Part shown: positions 17,556-24,330 of the stretch, one piece after another
How the letters are laid out: every line of letters begins with the position of its first letter
How positions within the stretch are numbered: position 1 is the stretch's first letter
Assembly (NCBI RefSeq): GCF_028715765.1
Contig: NZ_JAQURE010000038.1
Coordinates: forward strand, 1-32,028
Length of the DNA: 32,028 nucleotides
Origin: Rhodoferax sp.
GTDB lineage: Bacteria; Pseudomonadota; Gammaproteobacteria; Burkholderiales; Burkholderiaceae_C
Direction of reading: 5' to 3'
The notes under the pieces: generated by a model
Database searches by the model: none
What the model was told of the DNA's origin: nothing
What the model saw: only the letters and a program-made list of their open reading frames with translations
Translations under genes and position numbers: made by a program

Positions 17556-18581
17556 TTAAACCAACTTCACCAGTTGCTTGCCAAAATTTTTGCCCTTGAG
17601 CAGCCCCAGAAACGCCTCGGGTGCGGCGGCGATGCCTTGCGCCACCGATTCGCGCGGGCGCAATTTGCCTGAAGCCACCAGTGTGCCCAGTTCTTTCAGG
17701 GCTTCGGGCCAGACTTCCATGTGCTCGCTGACGATGAAGCCCTGCACCTTGAGGCGGCTCACCAGAATCAACGCCGGGTTGGTCATGGGCAGCGGCTCGC
17801 CGTTGTAGCCGGCAATCATGCCGCACACCGTAATACGGCCAAAGGCGTTCATGCGCAGCAGCACCGCGTCCAGAATCATGCCGCCCACATTTTCAAAATA
17901 GCCGTCAATGCCGTTCGGGCACGCCACCTTGAGCGCTTTGGCCAATGAGCCCACATGCGGGTGCTGCTTGTAGTCAATGCAGTCGTCAAAACCCAGTTCA
18001 TCAACGGCGTATTTGCACTTGTCCGGCCCACCGGCAATGCCCACCACACGGCAGCCGCGCGCTTTGGCCAGCGCGCCAAACGCACTGCCCACCGCGCCGG
18101 TCGCGGCACTCACCACCATGGTTTCACCGGCTTTTGGCTCAATGATCTTGACCAGCCCGTACCAGGCCGTCACGCCGGGCATACCCACCGCACCCAGATA
18201 GGCGCTCAAAGGAATGTGTGTGGCATCGACCTTGCCGACCTTGCGTAAGGCGCCCACATCGTTGCCGTTGACCACGCTGTACTCTTGCCAGCCGCCCATG
18301 CCGACCACCTGGTCACCCACGACAAACTTGGCGTGACGGCTCTCAACCACCTCGCCCACCGTGCCGCCAATCATCACCTCACCCAGCGGCTGTGGCGCGG
18401 CGTAGCTTTTGCCGTCATTCATGCGGCCGCGCATGTAAGGGTCCAGGCTCAGGTAGTGGTGACGAACCAGCACCTGGCCGTCTGTCAATGCAGGTGTGGG
18501 GCTGCTCACCAATTTGAAATTGCTGGCCACGGCTTCGCCGGTGGGACGATTGTCGAGCACGATTTGTTGATTCATGGGCAT
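17556..18581 (-). CDS. Zinc-independent MDR-family NADP-dependent oxidoreductase (alkenal/enone reductase-like)
   Basis: This 341-aa medium-chain dehydrogenase/reductase belongs to the zinc-less leukotriene B4 dehydrogenase/CurA-like branch. Family features are SLDPYMRGRM near residue 55, the Rossmann loop ATGAVGSAFGALAKARGC near 165, and FENVGGMILDAVLLRMN. It should reduce the double bond of alpha,beta-unsaturated ketones or aldehydes with NADPH; the true substrate is unknown. The frame extends upstream to 18626, but those extra codons come from repeat copy F, so MPMNQQIVLDNRPTGEA starting at 18581 is the likely N-terminus. It follows the thioesterase gene on the same strand, separated by the repeat. 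Confidence 0.88.
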   Translation of the reverse strand: MPMNQQIVLDNRPTGEAVASNFKLVSSPTPALTDGQVLVRHHYLSLDPYMRGRMNDGKSYAAPQPLGEVMIGGTVGEVVESRHAKFVVGDQVVGMGGWQEYSVVNGNDVGALRKVGKVDATHIPLSAYLGAVGMPGVTAWYGLVKIIEPKAGETMVVSAATGAVGSAFGALAKARGCRVVGIAGGPDKCKYAVDELGFDDCIDYKQHPHVGSLAKALKVACPNGIDGYFENVGGMILDAVLLRMNAFGRITVCGMIAGYNGEPLPMTNPALILVSRLKVQGFIVSEHMEVWPEALKELGTLVASGKLRPRESVAQGIAAAPEAFLGLLKGKNFGKQLVKLV

Positions 18582-18602
18582 GGTGATATTTTCTTGACTT
18601 AC

Positions 18603-18657
18603 TATGAATAAAGAAGCTGCTAGCACTTATTCAATAAGGGCTAGCAGCATATTTTGT
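18603..18657 (+). repeat. Interspersed palindromic repeat, copy F (intergenic, near-perfect stem)
   Basis: The arms GCTGCTAGCACTTATT (18616-18631) and AATAAGGGCTAGCAGC (18633-18648) are complementary at 15 of 16 positions. It is the most symmetric copy. It lies between the thioesterase stop and the MDR start and could fold in their shared transcript. Confidence 0.8.
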
Positions 18658-19139
18658 TATGCATCTGCGGCCAAACTTGGGCGATTCCAGTCTTGCACAC
18701 TGCGTGCGCTGGTGGGCAATCGCTTGATGGTTTTGAAGGTGCCAGTAGCGTGCGCGCAGGCTTTGCCGTCTTGATCAAACACGGTGGCCTCGGTGAAGGC
18801 CAGGGTGGCGGTGCGGTGCAGCAGTTTGCCGCGAGCTACCAGCGGGCCATGCGATGGACGCATGAAGCTGGTCTTCATCTCGATCGTCACCACGCCCACC
18901 TGTGGCATATCGGCACGCGCGGCCATCGCCATGGTCACGTCCAGCAGCGTCATCAGCGCACCGCCGTGCGTGACACCATACGAGTTGAGATGCTCGGGGC
19001 GCGCTGTGAAAGTGATTTCGGACTGCCCATCAGCAAAGCGCGTGAGCACAAAGCCCAGGTGGCTGACAAACGGAATCTGCACGCCAAAGTCAAGCCCCGC
19101 AGGCACTTGAGTGGCAGCTTCGGGCTCTGTTTTTGGCAT
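18657..19139 (-). CDS. PaaI-family hotdog thioesterase
   Basis: This 160-aa hotdog-fold protein carries the PaaI-type signature HLNSYGVTHGGALMTLLDVTMAMAA (split at residues 49-73) and the strands VGVVTIEMKTSFMRPSHGPLVARGKLLHR. It probably hydrolyses an acyl-CoA thioester; the chain type is unknown. Upstream codons remain open to 19187, but the ATG at 19139 lies 2 bp after the SDR stop codon and has a G-rich stretch ahead of it, which points to coupled translation with the SDR gene. Its 3' end abuts repeat copy F. Confidence 0.88.
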   Translation of the reverse strand: MPKTEPEAATQVPAGLDFGVQIPFVSHLGFVLTRFADGQSEITFTARPEHLNSYGVTHGGALMTLLDVTMAMAARADMPQVGVVTIEMKTSFMRPSHGPLVARGKLLHRTATLAFTEATVFDQDGKACAHATGTFKTIKRLPTSARSVQDWNRPSLAADA

Positions 19140-19141
19140 GC

Positions 19142-19930
19142 TCAGCCCCCTACCCTGGCGCTCACGCCGCCGTCCACCGCCAGCCACTGCCCGGTGATGT
19201 GTTTGCCCGCATCGCTGGCAAAAAGCAGTGTGATGCCTTTCAAATCTTCTTCGTCGCCCAGGCGTTGCAGCGGAGCGCTGCCAGCAATACGCTCTTCACC
19301 CAGCGCGGCCAGCGTGCCGGCGGTCATCTTGCTGGGGAAAAAGCCCGGGCAAATGGCGTTGACGTTGATGCCGTAGCGCCCCCATTCACACGCCAGCGCA
19401 CGGGTGAAGTTGATCACCGCGCCTTTGCTGGTGTTGTAGGCCAGGGTGTGCATGCCCGCCGGGTTGCCGCCCAGACCGGCAATGGAAGCCACGTTGATGA
19501 TGCGCCCGCCACGCTCAATCATGCTGTGTTTGCCCACCAGTTGGCTGAGCAAAAAGTAGCCGCGCACGTTGAGCGCCATCACTTTGTCCCAGGCTTCTAT
19601 GGGGTGGTCTTGCGCGGGTGCGCCCCAAGTGGCACCCGCGTTGTTGACCAGAATGTCGATGTCGCCCATGCGCTGCAAGGTCTCAGACACCAGTTTGTCC
19701 AGGTCGGGTTCGACCGCGCAGTCGGCCGCCACCCAACGCGCGTCGATGCCAGCGGCTTGCAAGTCGGCGGTGGCGGCTTCCAGCTCATCGGCCTTGCGCG
19801 CGGCCAACATCACGCGCGCGCCCGCTTCACCCAGCGCGTGCGCCATTTGCAGCCCCAGCCCGCGCGAGCCGCCGGTGATGAGAGCGGTTTTGCCGGTCAG
19901 GTTAAAAAGTTGGTGAACGGTTTGGCGCAT
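19142..19930 (-). CDS. Short-chain dehydrogenase/reductase (SDR) family oxidoreductase
   Basis: This 262-aa classical SDR has the NAD(P) loop TGGSRGLGLQMA (about residues 19-30), NNAGATWG, the catalytic Ser in NVASIAGLGG and YNTSKGA (Tyr/Lys pair), and the C-terminal GQWLAVDGG. Together with the following thioesterase and MDR reductase it may act on acyl or alcohol intermediates; that is inference from context. It is divergent from the chemoreceptor gene across 239 bp. Confidence 0.9.
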   Translation of the reverse strand: MRQTVHQLFNLTGKTALITGGSRGLGLQMAHALGEAGARVMLAARKADELEAATADLQAAGIDARWVAADCAVEPDLDKLVSETLQRMGDIDILVNNAGATWGAPAQDHPIEAWDKVMALNVRGYFLLSQLVGKHSMIERGGRIINVASIAGLGGNPAGMHTLAYNTSKGAVINFTRALACEWGRYGINVNAICPGFFPSKMTAGTLAALGEERIAGSAPLQRLGDEEDLKGITLLFASDAGKHITGQWLAVDGGVSARVGG

Positions 19931-20144
19931 AAAAAATCCCGGGTTTAATGGATGGGAAAGAAATATGTCAATTTTGGCAGCAATAGCTTTGTTTTTAGGC
20001 TAAAAACTGTCCGGACGCTAAACGCCACACCACAGAAGGTTGAGGCCATCATCAAACCCAATTTTTTGCACCTCAAGGGCAAACACGAAAGAGCAGACGA
20101 GGCAGTAGGTAGCAGATCAATCAAAATATATTGATAAAAGCAAA

Positions 20145-20158
20145 TTGATTTCAATCAA
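20145..20158. promoter_or_regulatory. Perfect FNR/ANR-type box upstream of the chemoreceptor
   Basis: TTGATTTCAATCAA matches TTGAT-N4-ATCAA exactly. Its end lies 11 bp before the ATG at 20170, so it overlaps the ribosome-binding region. A second ATCAA ... TTGAT pair lies at about 20116-20135. Regulation by an FNR/ANR-type protein is inferred; at this position repression would be simplest. Confidence 0.65.
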
Positions 20159-20169
20159 GAAATAAAGCC

Positions 20170-21741
20170 ATGCGTTCCAATTTACCAGTCACCAACACTG
20201 AAGTTGTCCTCAGCGACACGTTTTCCATCGTCTCTACCACCGACTTGCACGGCAACATCACCTATGCCAACCCGTACTTTGTAGAAATCAGCGGGTATTC
20301 GGTGCAAGAGCTGTTGGGGGCGCCACAAAACATCTTGCGCCACCCCGACATGCCGGTTGAGGCCTTTGCGGATTTATGGGCCACCATCAAATCGGGGCGT
20401 CCCTGGACAGGTATGGTGAAAAATCGCACCAAATCGGGTGACTTTTATTGGGTTTTGGCCAACATCACGCCGGTATATGACCGCGACCAGCCTGTGGGCT
20501 ACATGTCGGTTCGAACCAAACCCAGCCGGGACCAAGTCCAAAACGCCGAAACTGCCTACCAGGAAATCCGCAACGGCAATCCACGCCATCTGCGCATTCA
20601 AGACGGTGGCGTGGTCAGCCGGAGCCTCTGGGAAAAGCTGGCGCGCGTTGGGTTGAAGCCTCGGCTTCAATTAAGCTTGGCGGTTGCCGTGCTGGCCTTT
20701 GTGCTACTGGCATTGCCGGTGCTTTTGCCCAACGTGCTCCCCACCACCCATGCTTTTGTATTGGGAGTGAGTGGGCTGGGGCTGTTGGCGGTGATATCCA
20801 TTGCCTTGAGCTTGCAGCGCAACGTGCTAACACCCTTGCAGCGCATTACCCACGCGGCACAAACCATGGCTGGTGGCGACTTGACGCGTCAGATAGCCGC
20901 GGCCGACCAGTCTGAGCTGGGGCAATTGCAAAACGCTTTGCGTCAAACCAACGTCAACTTGCGCAGCATCATTGGTGATGTGCGCAGCAACTTCAGCAGC
21001 ATCCACCTGGCCACACAAGAAATTGCCACGGGCAACATGGATTTATCTAACCGCACCGAATCCCAAGCCGCCAGCCTGGAAGAAACATCGGCCAGTATGG
21101 CCGAACTCTCCAGCGCTGTGCAGCTAAGCGCCAGCAATGCAGCACATGCAGATGAATCAGCTCAAAGTGCCGCTGCAGTGGTGAAAGAAAGCGGTCAAAT
21201 CGTGGCGCAGATGGTGCACACCATGCAGGACATCAACTCAGCGTCACGCAAAATTGTGGACATCATTGGCTTGATCGACGGCATTGCGTTTCAAACCAAT
21301 ATCTTGGCCCTGAACGCCGCTGTGGAAGCGGCTCGCGCGGGGGAACAAGGCCGTGGCTTTGCCGTGGTGGCAGCAGAAGTGCGCAGCCTGGCTGGGCGCA
21401 GTGCAGCTGCTGCCAAAGACATCAAGCAGCTCATTGACGCCTCCATCACACAGGTAGACAACGGCATGTCTCTAACGGCCGAGGCCGGTGTCAGCATGCA
21501 AAAAGCCATCGAGTCGGTTGAAAAGGTCACCACCATCATGGCCGACATCACCAGCGCCACATGCACCCAGGGCGGCAACATTGGGCAGATCAGTGAAGCC
21601 ATTCGCTCATTGGACGATGTCACGCAACAAAACGCGGCGTTGGTGGAGGAAGCGGCCGCGGCCGCAGGTAACTTGTCTAGTCAAACAGACAATCTGACTC
21701 AAGCACTCCAAGTGTTCAAACTGCCCAACCATGCCAGCTAA
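20170..21741 (+). CDS. Aer-like PAS-domain methyl-accepting chemotaxis protein
   Basis: This 523-aa chemoreceptor has an N-terminal PAS domain of the aerotaxis type (residues about 15-115: ITYANPYFVEISGYSVQELLG, split; ILRHPDMPVEAFADLW; KNRTKSGDFYWV). A hydrophobic double segment follows with almost no periplasmic loop (about 172-215), then HAMP and a signalling domain with the conserved hairpin tip GIAFQTNILALNAAVEAARAG (split at 376-396). This is the layout of Aer, which senses redox state through FAD in the PAS domain and reports to CheA/CheW. It lacks a C-terminal CheR-docking pentapeptide. A perfect FNR-type box sits just before the ATG. The ribosome-binding site is weak. Confidence 0.92.
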   Translation: MRSNLPVTNTEVVLSDTFSIVSTTDLHGNITYANPYFVEISGYSVQELLGAPQNILRHPDMPVEAFADLWATIKSGRPWTGMVKNRTKSGDFYWVLANITPVYDRDQPVGYMSVRTKPSRDQVQNAETAYQEIRNGNPRHLRIQDGGVVSRSLWEKLARVGLKPRLQLSLAVAVLAFVLLALPVLLPNVLPTTHAFVLGVSGLGLLAVISIALSLQRNVLTPLQRITHAAQTMAGGDLTRQIAAADQSELGQLQNALRQTNVNLRSIIGDVRSNFSSIHLATQEIATGNMDLSNRTESQAASLEETSASMAELSSAVQLSASNAAHADESAQSAAAVVKESGQIVAQMVHTMQDINSASRKIVDIIGLIDGIAFQTNILALNAAVEAARAGEQGRGFAVVAAEVRSLAGRSAAAAKDIKQLIDASITQVDNGMSLTAEAGVSMQKAIESVEKVTTIMADITSATCTQGGNIGQISEAIRSLDDVTQQNAALVEEAAAAAGNLSSQTDNLTQALQVFKLPNHAS

Positions 21742-21840
21742 CTAGAAAAAACCGTTAAACCACATCGTCAGTCATCTCCGCACAGGTCAAATCAACCGCC
21801 TTCACCACATGCAGCCAAGCGCCGATCTTGGACGATTTTT

Positions 21841-21904
21841 ATTGATAAAAATAGGCTGTAGCGCTTATTTCACATGCTTAAGAAGCTATTTATATAGTAG
21901 CAAT
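21841..21904 (-). repeat. Interspersed palindromic repeat, copy G (intergenic)
   Basis: On the minus strand it begins ATTGCTAC, continues AATAGCTTCTTAAGC and ATAAGCGCTACAGCC, and ends TTTTTATCAAT. Both outer ends match copies C and H, which helps define the full unit at about 60 bp. Confidence 0.75.
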
Positions 21905-21916
21905 ATGTCGCAGGGT

Positions 21917-22012
21917 TTACAACGTCATATCCAACCAAAGCCAGGCCAGCACGTAGGCAACGGTGTTGGCCATCGCCTGAGCCTGGTTGCCGCTCGCCCA
22001 GGCGGCTTGGGT
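21917..22012 (-). pseudogene. Possible C-terminal remnant of an acyl-CoA dehydrogenase
   Basis: In the minus frame ending at a TAA (21917-21919), the 31 residues include SGNQAQAMANTVAY and LAWLWLDMTL. This resembles the C-terminal helix of Burkholderiales acyl-CoA dehydrogenases of the C-terminal-domain class, with a few residues deleted in the middle. It is out of frame with the methyltransferase remnant that abuts it. The call is from recalled patterns only. Confidence 0.35.
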
Positions 22013-22014
22013 GG

Positions 22015-22182
22015 CAGCACCAGGGTGTCTTGCTCAAAAATATAGTCACCCGCGCTGCCTGGCAGGGGCACACCCAGCAGTTGGCACAAGTCAATGAAGT
22101 GGGGCTGCGCGCTCTGGCGCTCGTTGAGCGTGTAGGCCGGGCCGCCGGAGCCCCATTTGGTGATGAAGTCTTGGGGGGTCAT
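22015..22182 (-). pseudogene. Truncated N-terminus of an MmeI/type IIL-like DNA methyltransferase
   Basis: From an ATG at 22182, 56 residues (MTPQDFITKWGSGGPAYTLN ... HFIDLCQLLGVPLPG ... YIFEQDTLVL) match the N-terminal start of large class I SAM-dependent DNA methyltransferases related to type IIL restriction enzymes. These are normally about 900 or more residues. Similarity ends after DTLVL, where the sequence changes to an unrelated frame with a stop at 21925. No methyltransferase or nuclease motifs survive, so this is a fragment. It sits 26 bp downstream of the PIN toxin gene, so it may mark where a defence gene was lost. Confidence 0.7.
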
Positions 22183-22208
22183 GGGGGGGCATGGGGTAGT
22201 TTTTTGCG

Positions 22209-22640
22209 TTAGGCCAACCACTGTGAGGCAAAGGCGGCGGGGGTGATCACGCGGGCTTGCATAGTCGCATCTTGCAGCAACAACTTGTCACCCGTGACCA
22301 GCACCAAATCTTGGCGACTGGCCAGCAAATCCCATAAAAACTGATCCCCAGGGTCTGGCGCAACCCGCTTGGCCGCGTTGCCGTCAACGGCCAGCACAAT
22401 GGCGTGCTGGGCCAGATCAACCAGAATCGAATCAACTTCGGCCTCTGACAGCCCATGAAGCTTGCGCAAATGGGGCCGAAGCAACACAGCGCGGTATTCG
22501 GCCAACAAAGCTTCAGACAACACATAAGCAAAAGCCGAAGCCAGCATGCCGTCCGAAATACGTGCGACCGGTGAATCCGGATGTGCCGTCAGCAAGCCCG
22601 CCACCAACACATTGGTGTCGATGATGAAAAATTGCTTCAC
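22209..22640 (-). CDS. PIN-domain toxin of a type II toxin-antitoxin pair
   Basis: This 143-aa PIN-fold ribonuclease is of the COG1569-like class. The acidic residues expected for Mg binding are visible: IIDTNVLVAG (first Asp), SEALLAEY (Glu), DPGDQFLWDLL (Asp pair) and LVTGDKLLL (Asp). It begins with GTG at 22640 and overlaps the antitoxin stop by 4 bp (GTGA). The likely role is RNA cleavage held in check by the upstream ribbon-helix-helix protein. Target RNA is unknown. Confidence 0.85.
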   Translation of the reverse strand: MKQFFIIDTNVLVAGLLTAHPDSPVARISDGMLASAFAYVLSEALLAEYRAVLLRPHLRKLHGLSEAEVDSILVDLAQHAIVLAVDGNAAKRVAPDPGDQFLWDLLASRQDLVLVTGDKLLLQDATMQARVITPAAFASQWLA

Positions 22641-22876
22641 GTGGTCTGCCGCATGGCGTGTTGCGCGTCCAAAGCCAGCGCCATGGCTTGCTCGTCACTC
22701 AAACCGCTCTTGGTCCGCGCCCGGCGCACCAGGTCTTGGGCTTGCGCGCGCGATTTGATGCCAAAAAAATCAAGACTTTCATCAATCAACTGCCCGATGG
22801 TCTTGTTGCGCTGCACGGCCGCTTCTTTCAGCGCCCGGTAGCGGGATTCGTCCAGCGTGATGGTGAGTCGGCTCAT
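22637..22876 (-). CDS. Ribbon-helix-helix (CopG-like) antitoxin
   Basis: This 79-aa protein starts with an RHH DNA-binding strand and helices (MSRLTITLDESRYRALKEAA, QRNKTIGQLIDESLDFFG), followed by a charged C-terminal helix likely to bind the toxin (RAQAQDLVRRARTKSGLSDE). The ribosome-binding site GAGGT precedes the ATG at 22876. The order antitoxin-toxin with a 4-bp overlap is standard for type II systems. A 6-bp-arm palindrome at 22891-22908 is a probable autoregulatory operator. Confidence 0.85.
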   Translation of the reverse strand: MSRLTITLDESRYRALKEAAVQRNKTIGQLIDESLDFFGIKSRAQAQDLVRRARTKSGLSDEQAMALALDAQHAMRQTT

Positions 22877-22890
22877 GGTGATACCTCACT

Positions 22891-22908
22891 TTGGTGTTAA
22901 AGCACCAA
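22891..22908. promoter_or_regulatory. Probable operator of the toxin-antitoxin operon
   Basis: TTGGTG and CACCAA form a perfect 6-bp inverted repeat around TTAAAG, 14 bp upstream of the antitoxin ATG. RHH antitoxins commonly repress their own operon through such palindromes; binding here is inferred. Confidence 0.5.
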
Positions 22909-22915
22909 TATGCTA

Positions 22916-23084
22916 ACCGACAAAACACTTGTTCGGTCACACGTCAAGTCTCGACACCGTTGGCACTGGGGCGGATGGTGCAGCGGCATCAAGGAGGATG
23001 CCGAAGGCCGGGGGACAGCCGCGGAAGCATTCGCCCCAGTGTCAGCGGTGTACACCGCAAAGTGGACATCCAACAAAATGTTGG
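22916..23084. other. Hairpin-dense intergenic segment between thiolase and the toxin-antitoxin operon
   Basis: Stems visible are ACCGA/TCGGT (22916-22937), a 20-bp imperfect pair (22954-22973 with 23032-23051, 18 of 20 matching), an inner perfect CGGCATC/GATGCCG (22984-23003), the 14-bp palindrome GCGGTGTACACCGC (23045-23058) and CCAACA/TGTTGG (23070-23084) just after the thiolase stop. None is followed by a T-run. It may be a structured RNA, a bidirectional end region or a mobile-element scar. Confidence 0.55.
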
Positions 23085-23086
23085 GG

Positions 23087-24262
23087 TCAGAGTACTTCAA
23101 ACACCCCGCAAGCCCCCATGCCGCCGCCAATGCACATGGTGACCGCCACACGTTTCGCACCACGGCGCTTGCCTTCAATCAAGGCGTGCGCTGTCAGGCG
23201 CTGGCCACTCACACCATAGGGGTGGCCCACGGCAATCGCGCCGCCATTCACGTTCAGGCGCGCGTTGTCGATGCCGAGTCGGTCGCGGCAATAGATCACC
23301 TGCACCGCAAAGGCTTCGTTGAGTTCCCACAGGTCAATGTCGTCCACCTTCAGACCCAGGCGGCCCAGCACTTTGGGGATGGCAAACACCGGGCCAATGC
23401 CCATCTCGTCAGGCTCACACCCGGCCACGGCAAAGCCCAAGAAACGCCCCAGCGGCTGCAAGCCCTTGCGCTGCGCCACCACCTCGTCCATGACCACCAC
23501 GGCACCCGCGCCATCGGAGAATTGGCTGGCGTTACCGGCTGTGACTACACCGCCTGGCACCGCAGGGCGCAAGCCTTTGATGCCGTCATAAGTGGTGCCA
23601 GGGCGAATGCCCTCGTCTTGGCTGACCGTGACCTGCTTGGTCATCAAGCCGCGCACTTTGTCGGCCACGCCCATGGTGACGGTGATGGGGGCAATCTCGG
23701 CAGTGAACAAGCCCGCAGCTTGCGCGGCGGCCGCTTTTTGCTGGCTGGCGGCGCCAAATTCGTCCATCGCCTCTCTGGTGATGCCATAGCGCCTGGCCAC
23801 AATTTCAGCCGTTTCCAGCATGCTCATGTAGACCTCTGGCTTGTGCTGTATCAGCTCGGGGTCGCGCAGCATGTGGTTGTTCATTTCTTGCTGCACGCAC
23901 GAGATGCTCTCCACCCCACCAGCCACATAAATGTTGCCTTCGCCGGTCATGATGCGTTGCGATGCCAGGGCGATGGACTGCAAACCCGAGGAACAAAAGC
24001 GGTTGATGGTCATGCCCGGCACGCTGACCGGGCAGCCTGCGCGCAGGGCGATTTGACGGGCTATGTTGGAGCCGGTTGCGCCTTCAGGAAAGGCGCAGCC
24101 CATGATCACGTCTTCAATTTCTGCGGCATCAATGCCGGCACGTGCCATGGCGTGCTGCACCACATGGCCGCCGAGCGTGGCGCCATGGGTCATGTTGAAA
24201 GAGCCTTTCCAGCTTTTGGCCAAAGGGGTGCGGGCGGCTGAAACAACAACGGCTGAGGTCAT
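23087..24262 (-). CDS. Thiolase (acetyl-CoA C-acyltransferase, FadA-like)
   Basis: This 391-aa thiolase carries the acylation cysteine in [15 protein letters not shown] (about residue 92), the ELNEAFAVQ and [14 protein letters not shown] segments with the catalytic His (about 350), and the C-terminal [10 protein letters not shown] with the second Cys. Such enzymes cleave 3-ketoacyl-CoA in beta-oxidation or condense acetyl-CoA; the neighbour suggests beta-oxidation. It starts 61 bp after the FadB/J-like stop on the same strand, with repeat copy H filling the gap. AGGA lies ahead of the ATG. Confidence 0.93.
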   Translation of the reverse strand: MTSAVVVSAARTPLAKSWKGSFNMTHGATLGGHVVQHAMARAGIDAAEIEDVIMGCAFPEGATGSNIARQIALRAGCPVSVPGMTINRFCSSGLQSIALASQRIMTGEGNIYVAGGVESISCVQQEMNNHMLRDPELIQHKPEVYMSMLETAEIVARRYGITREAMDEFGAASQQKAAAAQAAGLFTAEIAPITVTMGVADKVRGLMTKQVTVSQDEGIRPGTTYDGIKGLRPAVPGGVVTAGNASQFSDGAGAVVVMDEVVAQRKGLQPLGRFLGFAVAGCEPDEMGIGPVFAIPKVLGRLGLKVDDIDLWELNEAFAVQVIYCRDRLGIDNARLNVNGGAIAVGHPYGVSGQRLTAHALIEGKRRGAKRVAVTMCIGGGMGACGVFEVL

Positions 24263-24267
24263 GATTT

Positions 24268-24330
24268 ATTCCTAAAAGTAGAGCTACTTACGCTTATTTC
24301 ATATGGTCTAGAGGCCATTTTTATCAAAAT
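24268..24330 (+). repeat. Interspersed palindromic repeat, copy H (between thiolase and fadB-like gene)
   Basis: It reads AGAGCTACTTACGCTTATTT, then CATATGGTCTAGAGGCC and ATTTTTATCAA. The stop codon of the FadB/J-like gene (TGA, 24324-24326) lies inside its end, so the element sits exactly at the gene border. Confidence 0.8.

Larger units (their letters stand above)
21742..22208. other. Gene-poor 467-bp stretch with a repeat and fused gene remnants
   Basis: No intact gene is seen. The stretch holds about 100 bp of featureless spacer after the chemoreceptor, repeat copy G, and two minus-strand remnants that abut each other (an acyl-CoA dehydrogenase-like tail and a methyltransferase-like start). 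It ends next to the PIN toxin gene. It looks like a deletion or recombination scar. Confidence 0.65.

Noticed and set aside
19945..20154. A 69-codon open frame between the SDR gene and the chemoreceptor
   Set aside because: It has no recognisable motif and overlaps the FNR-type box and likely promoter region, so it is most likely non-coding.
22208..22214. GTTAGGC next to the PIN toxin gene, resembling an integron attC core site (GTTRRRY)
   Set aside because: No matching second core site in the correct orientation and spacing was found, and the neighbouring sequence is a methyltransferase remnant, so a chance match is more likely than an integron cassette.
21925..22221. A 98-codon open frame on the minus strand as an intact small gene
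   Set aside because: Only the first 56 codons after the ATG at 22182 look like a known protein; the rest is proline/arginine-rich sequence typical of an out-of-frame read, so I call it a fragment.
22910..24241. Long open frame opposite the thiolase gene
   Set aside because: The minus-strand thiolase has all catalytic motifs; the opposite frame is His/Arg/Ala-rich shadow sequence.
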